This document shows, piece after piece, positions 1 to 12,559 of a stretch of DNA of 64,000 bases. A model generated the notes under the pieces. That model saw only the letters and a list, made by a program, of their open reading frames with translations, made no database searches and was not told the DNA's origin. The DNA comes from Blastomyces gilchristii SLH14081. Taxonomy: Eukaryota; Ascomycota; Eurotiomycetes; Onygenales; Ajellomycetaceae. The stretch covers positions 4,991,063-5,055,062 of the forward strand of contig NW_003101680.1 in assembly GCF_000003855.2 (NCBI RefSeq), in the 5' to 3' direction. The first letter of the stretch is position 1; the number at the start of each line of letters is the position of its first letter. The position numbers and the translations under genes were made by a program.

Positions 1-960
1 TTGAGTATCTTCTGCAGAATCAAGCTATTTTTCTATAAGAAATGCTTACTGTCTGTAAACATTCTCAAACCAAGTCTCTAGACATGATCTTCAGAGATAC
101 TCACAAATTAAAAAGAAACTTTCTTAAGCTGTGATTACTTAAGGTCACTTATCAAATCACAATCTATAAAAGCTTTTATGAGTTTGTATTTAAAATTGAC
201 TCACAAGCCTGACTGTGTGATATGAAAGATGAAGAAGCTGTCATCTATACAATAACAGATCTCTATTACACTGAAGTCAAGAACTGACTGAATTATCTAG
301 AGAATAATCATGAGAGATTTCACTGATCTGTTCTTAAGATCTATTTAGAGAATAAGTTGAGAGACTTCACAAGCTGAACAGAGAACATCTGAGCTGTGAT
401 TATTAATATTAGAAAAAGAGATAAGAAATCTGATAAAGATTACTCACAGCACTTCATGAAATTGTAATATGAATTGAGATCTGTGAAAACAGAGCTCTGA
501 AACAAGACCTGAATAATGATGTTTATAAAGAGACTGAATAAAGATATGCAGAACAAGCTCATTGAGTAAGACTCTAAGCTCTTGACTCTGAAGAAACTGA
601 TGACTCTTATTCATCACTTATAAATCACTGTGAGAGTTACAGACTCACAGAGAGTAGATCACTGATCAGCTCTGCAAGAGTCAGAATAACAGAGAACAGA
701 TTTATCAGAAAAAGATAATAAGATATAGAGAGATTCATATCTGACTGCTGAGCAGAGAGAGAGAGCTTCATAAGCTTCTGTAAACAGAGTGTATAATAGA
801 AAGATTAAGAAAAAGAGACTCTGCTTCATCTGTTCTAAATCAGAACATCTTTATACAAACTGTCTAAATAAATTAAAATAGAAATTTGAGAAGTTATAGA
901 CAGAGTCAGTAACAGCCTTCTTAAGAGTCTTAAAGCTGACACCTGAATCTGTTACTCTCT
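1..960 (+). pseudogene. Gypsy copy 1 gag remnant with zinc knuckle
   Basis: Stop-interrupted reading frame resembling a retrotransposon Gag. Near 820-860 a CCHC knuckle is readable as CFICSKSEHLYTNC (C-x2-C-x4-H-x4-C), which in this family binds the element RNA in the cytoplasmic particle. The segment upstream (about 230-760) reads as a capsid-like helical region with stops. The true start is not in the window. No intact protease was recognised between here and the reverse transcriptase. Confidence 0.7.
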
Positions 961-1559
961 CAATGAAAATACTTACTTATAGAAAGAGACTGTATCACAG
1001 TACTGCTATCTCATAAGTATGAGAAGTATTAATAAACTTAGAATCTCAGATCACTATAGTGTCTCTAAAGCTTATGAAGTGAATAAGCTGAAAGATGAAA
1101 ACTGAGAATCTGCTCTTATAATAAGCAGGGTGCAAGAACTCAGATCTGAGAACTGAGAGACTTATAAGAATCACTTTTGAATTATAAGATCTCTCTGAAA
1201 TCTGAAGAAGATTTATAGAAACTGTGATTATCACAGACATCACAGATAACATGTACTTGAGACTTGTATAACTTCAAAGACACAATTCATACATAGCTGT
1301 CTATGAGTCAGATTTATACTTCTGATCAGTGTTAACAGACTTACTTACAGAGATAGAATCAGTTGATACTGCAGAGTTGATTAGAGAAGACAAGTTCATC
1401 TATATAATGACTTTATAAGTGTCTGAGAATCTTGCAGTTATGAAAACTGAGCTTCAGATATCAGAGAAATACTGAGATCTCACAGAGATATTCAGTTCAG
1501 TAAAGACAGCTGAGCTTTCTTCTTATTATAAGAAGAATCTGACAATAGATTTGATAGAA

Positions 1560-4500
1560 GAGTAGAAACTCTTCTGAGAATCAATCTATAAACTCTTTTA
1601 TTACAAGACAGAGGTCTTGCAGATCTATGTGAAGAAGAATCTGAAGAATGACTTTATCTGATCTTCACAGGCCTCTGTGAGAGTCTCTGTAATGTTCATA
1701 AAGAAGAAGAATGAAGATCTCAGATTATGTGTAGACTACTGTGATCTGAACTTCAAGATAATAAAGAGTTACTACTCTCTGTCTCTGATTAAGAATGTGA
1801 TCAATCATCTCACAGAAGCTGTTATATTCACACAACTGAATGTAATTAATATATATACACAGCTGTGAATACAGTCTAAGAATGAATGAAAGATTATCTT
1901 TAGAACTGTACTGAGATTGTTTGAATATTTAGTAATGCCTTTTAATCTGACTAATATTTCTGTAGTATTTCAGTCTTTTATCAATAAAACACTTCATGTA
2001 TATCTGAATGTCTTCATGATAATATATCTGAATGATGTGATGATGTACTTTATAAAGAAGAAAGAACACACTGAGCATGTGCAAAGTATGTTAAAGGTCT
2101 TAGATAAGACAGAACTGTATATTAAGCTTATAAAGTGCAACTTCAGTGTCTGTCAGATTAATTTTCTAGAATATGTAATTACTGCAGATGATATTCAGAT
2201 GAAATCTTCACAGATTGAGACTATTCTATTATAACTGAAGCTAACTAGTATTTATAAGATTCAGATCTTTCTGAGCTTTGTGAATTTCTATAGATAGTTT
2301 ATCTTTATATTCATAAGAATCTTCTTGACTCTTACAGACATACTGAAGAGTGAAAACAAGAAGAAGTCATCTCATAAATAAAGAATGAAAAGATTGTTAA
2401 GAAGAAAGAACTGTAAGAACTTTCTTATCTCAGAAGCTTACAGAGTCTTTGTAAGATTGAAATAGATATTCATAGATGCAGTGATACTATTCTACTTTAA
2501 TCTCTTACTCTTAATCAGATTGAAGACAGATGTCTTCTTTTTTACAATTTCAGAAATAGTCTTATAACTACAGTTAAATAAGAACTGAGTTTCAGTGATC
2601 TTTTTCTTACAGAAGATACAACTTACAGAGATTAACTATAACATTTATAATCAGAAGCTTCTCATAATAGTGAAATTCTTTTATCACTGATATTACTACT
2701 TTAAGAGTCTTATAACAGTGATTACTGTTAGAACTGATTATAACAGCTTATAATAGTTTACTTTAATTAAGAAACTCTCACAGTAGCAGATTCACTGAGC
2801 TCAGAGACTGAGTGAGTTCTGATTCAAGATAGAATATATTAAGAAAACTAAGAACTCAGCAGACAGACTCTCTCACAGATCAGACTATATTAAGAAGATC
2901 AGAACAACAGATACAGAGAGACTAGAGAAGACAGAAAAGCTTTACAGAATACTCAGACTGAGTGTTATAAAGAGATTAACTGAAGAGTCTCTCAATTCTC
3001 TGTAAGAGAAGAGAAAGAAGAGAGAAAAGAAGCCTGTGTAACTACTCTCTACAACACTGAGAGTTAACACTCTGAGAATCTTCACAAGAATTCTTGAAGA
3101 GAGTATCTATAATCTGAAGAGTTTGCAGACTTTAAGAAGCATTATGAAAGACCTGATACAAGAGAAAACAGAGTATAAGTCTTTATAAGATCTTCTATTC
3201 AGATTGTCTGAACTGCAACTGAAGAATGAATATACTCAGTATATTCAGAAACTGCTTACAGCAGGAATCAACTCTGCAGAAACAAAGAATTGAAGAGACT
3301 TAAATAATCTCTTATAAAGAGAGAGCTGAATTTATGTATCTATAAATAAGTTTCTATGTATAGAACTTATTAAAAGATATCATGACTCTTCTCTAGCAGG
3401 TCATTTTACAGACACTAGAACTCATGAGTTGCTCATAAGAAAATACTTCTAACTGAAGATATGAGAACTTGTGAAGAAGATAGTGAATTCTTGTACTATT
3501 TATCAGAGTTCATGAGTAGTGTGATTCAGATTATATAAAGAACTTACTTCTCTATTCATCTCATGAAAATCTTGAAAACAGCTAGAAATGAATGCTCTTA
3601 TGAGCCTCTCTGAAAGCAAGAATATATATGATGCCTGCTTTGACAGTGTGCTGATGATAGTAAATTACTTTATCAAGAGAGCACACTTTATACTCATCTA
3701 CAAGAACTTGAAGTCAAAGAATTTGACTTACATCTTTATTTACAATATGATTCAGTTGCATGAGTTATCTGTAAACATTATCTCAGACAGAGAATCAATC
3801 TTTATAGAAGAGTTCTAATCTGATCTGATAACTATACTGAAAATCTCACAAGATCTAAGCATGACTTTTCATCAACAGATAGATGATCAGATAGAATACC
3901 TGATAAGTATATTAAAACAGTATCTGCAGTGCTTTATTAATTATAATCAGAATGACTGAGTATATTGATTATCACTTACAGAGTTCATATACAATAACTC
4001 AAAGCATGTTAGCACAGGTAAAACCCTCTTTGAGATACTTACTAAGACTTATTCATGAATAATCTTGATGAATCTGTGAGAGTATACTATAGAGTGTGAT
4101 GATGTCTGTGAACAGACTGAGAGAATTCAGAAGATCTGAGAGAAAGTCTGTAAATTCTTGAGAAAGGCTTAAGAGTATCAGAAGAGATACTATGACTTCA
4201 AGCACATTGTGAAGAGTTTCAAGAAAGATAATAGAGTCTGACTGAGTTTAGAAAATATTATTATACAGAGATCTAGTAAGAAGCTGAATCTCTTATAAAC
4301 AGAGTCTTATAAGATTATGAAGAAAGTTAGCTTGCAGTTCTATAGATTGAAACTGTTATCTGAGTTGCAGATATATAATATTTTTCATGTCTCTTTGTTT
4401 CATAAATATAAGGAATTCTTAGAAGAGAATTCTGTGACTCATCACTCTATCTATAAAGTACTAGAAAGTGAAAGAGAATATCAGATCAAAGAAATTATTA

Positions 4501-4620
4501 ACTTAGAGAAGTGAGATTACAAGCTCTGATTCAAGGTTCAGTGACAAGAATATTCTGATAAGATAAATAAGTTCACTTGAGAATTATCTGAATAGATAAG
4601 ACATCTGCAGAAGCTGAGAC
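1560..4620 (+). pseudogene. Gypsy copy 1 pol remnant (RT, RNase H, integrase, chromodomain)
   Basis: Reverse transcriptase is recognisable from 1,677 (fingers motif ending LRLCVDYCDLN) to 2,234, where the catalytic box reads YLND at about 2,026-2,037 instead of YxDD, so a catalytic Asp has become Asn. RNase H follows (about 2,430-2,880). An integrase zinc region (RYHDSSLAGH near 3,370-3,410, then Cys residues near 3,490) precedes a core with the SDRES segment near 3,786. The frame from 4,317 reads as the post-integrase segment and the start of a chromodomain (REYQIKEIINLEK), continuing past stops to about 4,620. Chromodomains target such elements to heterochromatin. The open pieces are 1,677-1,868, 1,917-2,234, 3,588-3,818 and 4,317-4,514. 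Confidence 0.85.
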
Positions 4621-4699
4621 ATGACTTTCATACTATGAATTCTGATAAGTCAGAATAGTGCAGTCTTCACTAAGAACCTGATTATAATAAAGACATTAA

Positions 4700-5442
4700 C
4701 ACTGTTATTTACAAACTCTAGTCTATAAGATGATGAGTTTCTACTGAGATGAACAGTCTACAGCATATGTAAGAGAAGAAGAAATCATACTCTTATTAAA
4801 ACTAAAAAATAAGAAATAAAAACAGAGCTGTAAACATAATTTAGAGATCAATAAAGAAAAAAAACAAGAAAACTCAAACTCATATTCTTAATACTTATAA
4901 CACTCAATCTTCTCACAACTATCAATTTCTCTCTTCAAAGAAGCAGAGAGTATTATATCTGTGATACAGATAATTGTTGCATTTGATATGAAGACTGTCA
5001 GAAATGCACAGACTTCAGAGAAGTCAGACATCAGAGTATATACAGTTGTAGCAGAATCTTGAGAGCTGATTATCTGCACATGTGATCAGATATCTCTTAT
5101 AAAGCTGTGTCTGCTCTCTCAGTTATGCTAGAGTATTCAGTCTAGAAATAATTGAGATACAGAGAGAGAGCTCATCTGTCCAGATCAACTTCTGTCACAA
5201 ATTCATAATATTTATATTGTCTTAATTACTCAGATTTTGTGAGTATCTGGGAATTCATCTCTCATTGACAATGAAATTGTGGAAATGCGCCACAGTGTGA
5301 GAATCATTGATAGAGAATCTAGACATATTTGCATATACCTGGTCAGAGATTGTGCAGGCAGAAGAGAGGTGATTGTAGGCCTGTGAGACTGCAGAAGACA
5401 CTGACAATATCAGAAGCTTTATAAGAATTGTTAGCTAGAATC
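4700..5442. other. AT-rich spacer between Gypsy copies
   Basis: Decayed sequence without a recognisable gene. From about 5,230 it becomes visibly richer in G and C, continuing to about 5,640, yet it still contains almost no CpG. It may be part of the LTR or leader of the neighbouring element. I could not assign it. Confidence 0.4.
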
Positions 5443-6756
5443 TGTAAGAAATTACTTATAAGAAGACTTACAGTAAAGAAGGGAACTGTGCTGCTTAAAG
5501 CCAGGAACTGGTCTGAAGAAGGCATGGGGTTGGCTGCTGGCCTGAAGATCAGATGTGGTGACAGAGCTGAGAAGAATGAAGACACAGTCATGAGTAACAG
5601 CATCTCTGCTTCATCAGCCAGCAAAAAGTGATCAGAGAAGTCACAGAGATATTCACAAGAAGCTCAGTGACAGTCAGACATTGTTTACAAAGATATTGAA
5701 ATTGAAAAAATTTTTATTCTTGAGAAGTTCTTGAATTAATATACAGACATTGTCAGAAACACTCTCTCTCTATCATCTGAGTGAAAACACTTTGCAGATG
5801 AATGAAGATACTCACAGTTTATAAGAATGAGAGCTGTTACAGAAAAAGAAAAAAGAAGATGAGATTTTATAGACAGATCTGAGATATTTATACTACTCTA
5901 GAGAGGTTTGCTTACACTGTGAGTGATTCTGCAGAACAGTCAGATCACTCTAGTAAATAAGAGTAATTGTGAATCACAGACCTGAATCTTTCTATGTGAC
6001 TATAAAGAGTGATTACAGACTGTAAATATCTTGACTCTACAATTCTACAGAGTTGATAAAAGAATGAAAAATTCCTCACAATTCTACAGTGTCAAAGAAC
6101 AATGATTCATGAGAATAAGTGAAAGATTAACTCACAAATACTTCTCTTTGATAAGAATGATCTCATAGAGAGTGATTCATCTGTAAGATAAATCTGTGTA
6201 ATAGTCACACAAGAATCTTATAAAAATGATTGAGAGTCAATTAGAACTCTTCTGTATGAAAGATGTGAGATGAATCTGTATGATAGTCAGAGAAGAATCT
6301 GTAGATTACAAAGAATCTTACAGAATAAAGAACTGAGTGACAGACTCTTTTCTCTTCATAATAACAAGGGATTTTTCCTCACTGAGATTTTTTATAGATA
6401 TGAAGGATTTTTAGTGAGTATCACTGCAGTGCTGAGCTGATTCTATGAAGTCACTCAGTGAAAGATTTCACAGATGAAGTCTTAGAGAGAGAGAAGTATG
6501 TAAGAAATTCTACTTCTCACAGATTCTTTATCTCTATTTCTATCTCTCATATAATCAATAGAGCTAGCAGCCCTTGACTACACACAACTATATAGACTGA
6601 AGTTTGTGAATACTATTCACAACTCAGCTTGAATGCTATTATATATTTAATCTCTACATTTTATCTTTCTACTGTGAATACTTCTAGTAGTTAACAGTAC
6701 ATATCACGCCAAGCTGCAAACACCCGAATAATCGCCTGTGAGCACTTATTCTTACA
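5443..6756 (+). repeat. LTR-B, long terminal repeat of a Gypsy element (+ orientation)
   Basis: The stretch from about 5,660 to 6,756 matches, in reverse complement, the three pieces 58,595-58,864, 59,369-59,810 and 62,284-62,676. The right edge is well placed: homology stops just after CTTATTCTTACA at 6,756, which ends in CA, and gag-like sequence follows. The left edge is a guess: TGTAAGAA at 5,443 would give 8-bp inverted LTR termini (TGTAAGAA..TTCTTACA), but the matching part of the other copy is cut off by a LINE, so it cannot be checked here. Differences between the copies include CpG transitions (for example ATCGCC versus ATTGCC). Confidence 0.7.
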
Positions 6757-6799
6757 CTTCTATCAGTCACTTTCTTTCACTGAACTGAACAAGCTCATC

Positions 6800-8701
6800 A
6801 GCAGAATCAAATAATTCATCTGAGAATTCATCAATGAACCTAACTCAGGACAAACTTACTCACAAGCAATGACTGAAAAGCATGCTATTATAATTACAGA
6901 AGTCTGGCAAAACACAGATGAACAGTATGAGAGTGTCAAAAGTCAAGTGACACTGTATAATCATATCAAAGTGAAAGACATTCTTGTGAGTGTATCAGTC
7001 AGACATTATAACAACATAAAAACAGTTCTTAACTTCACTTCAGTAGTGAAATGAAAGAATGCTATTAATCTCTGATTGCAGGTCTTCTGCACAGACATCA
7101 CAAAGAATACTAAGAAGAGGAATTCAATAGTCTCAAGCTTTCATGAATTTGACTGTCAGAACTGTGCTTCTTCTGATGAAGTAGCAATACTAGATACAAT
7201 TGAGAAGTTAGAACAGCTAGAAGCCTGACTGGCCTGACAAGAGAGTGAGCTCAATAAATATAAATATCAGCTTAATCAGCAGAAGAAGTAGTTGAATGAG
7301 TGTATCACTCTCATTAATGAATATGTCAGCAAACTTCAAGAGAATCTTAAATGATTAACAGATGAAAGAAGCAGATTGATAGAAGTATGAAATAGCTTTC
7401 ACATCAAGGAAGCTGCACTCACTGCTCAAAGACAGGAGCTGAACTGTCATCAGTAGACAGACTGTTCAGCTCAGATCAACAGAACAGATGTCAGAGCTGA
7501 CAATTCTCTCAATAAGTCTGCACAGTAATTAGATGCCTTCTTTAAGAAAGGCTTCAAATCATCTTCTAGAATCTGACAAACACTGACAATTTCACAAGGA
7601 TCACACAGTGCTGAAGGCAGAATGCACTGTTATAATCTAATAAGAGATAGAATTAATTTCCTCAGAGAAGTCAACACTGCATATTTTACTTATGACTCAG
7701 AGAGAAATCAGATGTGCAGAGACCAGGCACTTATTCATAATAATCTTGATCTTTCACTTGATAGTGAACCCTGTTTATCTGCATGAAGTGATGATAGATC
7801 AGCAAGATTACAGACTGACAACATTATACTATTCAACTCAGTGAAAACAGATATAATGACATTTGTCAGTCACTTGAAATTCATCATCACACAGAAGAAA
7901 GATAACATGATTCTTCATGTGTTCTCTCTGTGTCTGAAGAGTCAGGTGTTGGAATGACATAACAGTCTGTCTATCAAAATAAGAAAGGATATGAACATCT
8001 TTCTCTCTATCACTGTCAATGAGTTAAAACATGAGTTTCAGCTATCAGAAGAGAAAGCTTGAATGAAAGCTCAGACTCTGTATTTTTTCTTTGAGAAGTC
8101 AGATGAACTGCTTCTGATGTTATACATCTCACAGAAGATTAACTTACTGTGAGCTGCTGCAATCTCTGACCTCATTATAATAAAGAGACTCTTGTAAGAG
8201 AGTTTAGAGTTCAATCTTTCCTTGATTACATCACTCATTCTCACTGAATAATTGAACAACTTTCAATAACAAATTAGAGATAATGAGTCAGTCATCTGAT
8301 GCATCTGAACTGATCAGAAGACTCAATTCACTGACTACATGCATAGTTTCAGATATTTTGAACAGAATAATGATCACTGTCTGTATCACATCTCTCTGTT
8401 CAAGCAGACAGAAGCTACAAAGCTGTCTATGTCTACTGCAGAGACAGCAGTGATTCTCACAAGTGCTCTCACAATGAGTAAGTTACTGATTCAGTGTACA
8501 ACAGAAGAAGAAAGACTGCTGATATCTGCAGCAGAGTGCTACATCTGCAGAGGCTCTCATTATGCCAACTGCTGTCTCAAAAAAGAGGAGAACAGCAATC
8601 ATTCAGTAAATCAAGTCAAACTGAAGAGTATCAGAGAAGATGATGACAAGTTACTGAATCTAGATCTCAGTCTAGATTCTGACAGTGAGTCAGAAAAATA
8701 A
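6800..8701 (+). pseudogene. Gypsy copy 2 gag remnant
   Basis: A long stop-interrupted frame. A coiled-coil-like stretch lies at about 7,190-7,450, a capsid-like region at about 7,820-8,270, and an open piece from 8,339 to 8,701 carries a CCHC knuckle CYICRGSHYANC near 8,538-8,573, followed by an acidic tail ending in DSDSESEK. The zinc knuckle and the acidic linker before the protease are typical of Gypsy Gag. Several breaks replace expected Trp codons. Confidence 0.75.
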
Positions 8702-8796
8702 TCAGTAAGACAGATACTGAGAGACTCATCTCATCTACAGACATTTTCTCAGATGATTATCAGAACATCTTTAATACTGATATATATGCAGTTGCA

Positions 8797-11700
8797 GTGT
8801 GTGATATCTCTATAAGTGATCAAGAATATATTAGTGAACTACAGTATTTGTCTTACACCTTTCTCATTATTCTCATCATTATGTCACAAGGTGATCTCTC
8901 TGTTTGTGTGAATACAGATGCAGATATATCACTTATTAATATAATAATAGCAAACCTATTCTTCCTTCATTGTCAACTGACCCCTATGCTGCATGATTGA
9001 TGTGTGAACATTCAAGGAGTTGACTTGAAAGCTGATGAATCAAACCTATTCATAACAACAAGCCTTATCTTGAGAATGAACAACAATTCTCTTTTCATTG
9101 TTGAAGACAAATTCCACTTAGTGTGATATCTCAGATGCAATATAATCATAGCTAATAATGTATTATTATCAGTGAAAGCAACTATCAATGTTCACAGCAA
9201 GCTTGTTATATTTCACAGAAGATATTTCATAAACATCAAGATCATCAGAGATGCTATCCACATGAGTAGACACTTATCAAACTCACAGCCACCTCAGCAG
9301 TGAAAGAAGATTATCATTTATACTGTCAATGCTGATGTTATTCATCATTCTGACTTGAAAGATTCTCTATTTCCTACCTTGTATATTGAATTACATTTAG
9401 CAGATGCAGAAGATCAGAATAATTCACTTCAAATTCTCACAGCAGACACTCTTATCAAGCAGGTTCAAGTGAACATATTAGATCACTGAGTGACAGAAGA
9501 CTAAGCAGTCATTCAAGCAATCATTAACTGATATCACAAACTATTTAGCTTCAGCCTAGGCTTATTTTCAGATGATGTTAAGATGTCACTGCAGTTCATT
9601 GATGAGAGCAACTTTTTCAGCCTGAAACAGAGACTCTATTCTCTGTCTCAAAGAGATCACAAAGCCACTGATCAGATTCTGAACCTGCTCCTGTAAGATA
9701 GAAGAATTGAACATGTTTCTCTTGAAGACAGAAACCTCATTGCTTCACCCACCTTTGTGATCTGGCTTAGAGAAAAGCTGAGAGTGATGATTGATTTATG
9801 AAAAGTAAATACACACTTACTCCTCAATGCATATTCTCTATCAACATAATAAGATGTATTGCAATCACTCAGCAGTTCTACAGTATTCTTATTTATGAAT
9901 ATTCATCAAGGCTTCTTTCAATAAGCAATTGAACAGAATGATTATTTCAAAATCACATTCATGATCTCATACTGAGGTCTTGAACATTTTACAGTCATCA
10001 CAATGAGATTGACAACCTTGTCTGAGTTCTTTCAACAGTATATGAAGGAGATTCTAGCAAAATTCCTATAGTAATTCATGTTAGTCTATGTAGATGACAT
10101 CATCATCTTCTCTCACTTACTGAATGAACATCTTCATTATATGCAGTAAGTCTTCACAGCTCTTAAGATATCTGAGATAATAATGTCATTAACTAAATAT
10201 CATTTCATGTACCTCTCAGTGCATTTGCTGGGTCATCATGTCAGCTGACTAGACATATCTACTTAAGAAGAGAAAGTAGCTGCTATTGCTAATCTAGTCT
10301 TCTCTATAACACTCAGAGAACTAGAAGGAATTGTCAGTCTCTTCAATTATTATTGTGATTTTGTCAGTTTTTATACAGATCAGGTGAAAGTATTAGAGAC
10401 TCTCAAGATCAAGTTACTGTATAACAGTTCAAAAACAGGCCAGAAAAGAGCATCATATGCAGCTAAGACTAAGTTGATGAGATTTGAGAACTCATCACAG
10501 TTTCACACTCTGCTCACAGAAGCCAGACATTTGTTTGACATGATAAAGCAAGTCTTGATGAATGCCCTCACTCAGGCATATTCTGACTTTAAACATCTCT
10601 TCATATTGTACATAGATGCCAGTAAGTAAAGAGGTATCAGAGTAGCTCTACATTAAGTCAGAATGAATAATATTGAAAGACCTGTTCTATTTCTCTCTCA
10701 CTGATTGAGCACAGCTGAAAAGTGCTACTGAGTAACTGAATTGAAGTGTCTTAGACTCATATGAGCCCTGCAGAAATTATCACAGTATTTAGATGACAAG
10801 TTTACAGTTGTCACAGATCATATCACTCTTATGTTCACTTTTCAGTCATCAGTAATAGATTATCATAGCAATCAACTGATAAATTGAGTCTTAGTTCTAA
10901 GCTCATATCTCTCACAGATGATAATTCACTATCATAAGAGCACTGCACATACTAATGCTGATGCTCTATTCAGATTGTATTATCTAGATAATGATTCAGA
11001 AGAGATTCTCTCTGAAGAGCAGAAAAAAATTCATCAGATCATCATCAATCAGGCAGATGAACTGATAACAGACACATCTTCAGTAAAGATATGTATGATT
11101 TCAACTACAGTGATAGAGCTTATCAACAAATTCAAAAAGTAACTACATCAAGATATTTCTCACAACTCAGCATTGAGAAAGGTCTTTCACAAGATCAGTC
11201 AGAAAGAATAATATCAGTTGTTTATAGTGCAGAATAAGCTATTGTTCTTCAAAGAATCACATCTCTATATTCTTAAATTGCTGATGTGAGACATCATCTG
11301 TATGTGTCATAACACAGCAGATCACTCTGGCCTTCATCAAACAGAAAACCTTATTCATCAGTTCTTCTTTCTTTCTCATGCCTGAAAGAGAATTCTGGAC
11401 CACCTATCACAATGTCTCAATTGTCAACTAGTCAAACTGCTGAATCACTTGTCAGACTCATCTCACTTTCAAAACAGCTGTTTAAAGTTCTTTCAATTGA
11501 TTTTATTACAGGATTATCTGTGAGTGACAATTGTAACACTATATTGACAGTCACAGACAAATTTTCAAAAGCAGTAATTCTAATTGCAGAACAGAAACAA
11601 TAAGACACTTCACAATGAGCAGAAGACTTCTATAAGAAGATGATCTGCTGCTGACAGCTCTCACTGATGATTATTTCAGATAGAGACTTCAAATTTACAT

Positions 11701-12550
11701 TGCAATTTTGAAAGTCAGTTCTTCAACTCATAGAAATTAAGACATGAATGACAACTATCTACAATTCTCACTCAAATAATCAAAGCAAGTGAATCAATCT
11801 CACAGTTGAAGTCACATTGCAAACACTTCTTATAGATAAATATAAAGCAAATTGAACTGCTCTGCTTAAACAAGTGAAAAGAGTATTAAACTCAGTAGCT
11901 GCGCAGTCAGCAATGATCTCTTTCTTTGAATTACTCACAGGTGTAAAGCCTAGATAACTGTCATTGAATAATAAGAAAGCTCTGCTAGATGTAGCTGAGT
12001 TCATCACTGCATAAGACACAGTGCAGCAAGATATTCTTGACTTATATACTCTGACAAAAGCTAGAATGGCTGAGTTCTTCAACTGATCTCATTCTCAATC
12101 AACTATTCAGATTGATAATTGAGTCTTCTTGAACCTTGCTTAAAAAGCTCAAAAGAGCTATACATTAAAAGGGACATTCAAGCTATTACTCTTACAGATA
12201 GGCTCATTTCACATTCTTCAGAAGGTATCAGATGCTGTATTTCAATTGAAACTGTCAGCCAGTTGATGAATGCACTCAGTAATCTTTATCATTCATCTGA
12301 AAAAGACTGTGTTAACAGGAGTGAATATGAAGCACTCATCATCAGAATCAGTACTTGTTAATAATCAGTCACAATTTGAAGTTGAAAATATCATAAGAAA
12401 GTACACAGAGAACAGCAAGACTTATCTTCAGATTAAGTGAAAGAGATATAAAGACCTGATCTGAAAGCTTCTTGAAGTCATCATATAAGACATTCTGCAC
12501 CTGGTCAAGACCTTCATGACTAAGAAGTCTCACAGTCAGCCAAGTAAACA
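8797..12550 (+). pseudogene. Gypsy copy 2 pol remnant (protease to chromodomain)
   Basis: An aspartic-protease-like segment reads NTDADISLIN near 8,920-8,945, where the catalytic D-S/T-G triplet is altered. The reverse transcriptase active site survives as YVDDIIIFS near 10,087-10,113. RNase H reads LYIDASK near 10,606. The integrase zinc region (His residues near 11,310-11,345, QCLNCQ near 11,410) is followed by a core readable as SIDFITGLSVSDN (11,497 on) and TVTDKFSKAV. The end of the element reads EVENIIRKYTENSKTYLQIK at about 12,378, a chromodomain start. Open pieces remain at 10,384-10,629, 10,918-11,142 and 11,412-11,603. Confidence 0.82.
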
Positions 12551-12559
12551 ATAGAAAGA

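Larger units (their letters stand above)
1..4700 (+). mobile_element. Decayed Ty3/Gypsy chromovirus, copy 1
   Basis: Internal region of an LTR retrotransposon whose left end lies outside the window. Reading the + strand through its many stops gives the order gag, reverse transcriptase, RNase H, integrase, chromodomain, which is the chromovirus order within Ty3/Gypsy. Almost no CpG and very few GG or CC dinucleotides remain, and many stops fall where a Trp codon would be expected (TGG to TGA, TAG or TAA), consistent with RIP-like decay. No intact ORF longer than about 105 codons survives, so it cannot be autonomous. A purine-rich tract near 4,855 could be the old polypurine tract. The 3' LTR is not clearly delimited; LTR-B further right may belong to it or to copy 2. 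Confidence 0.85.
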
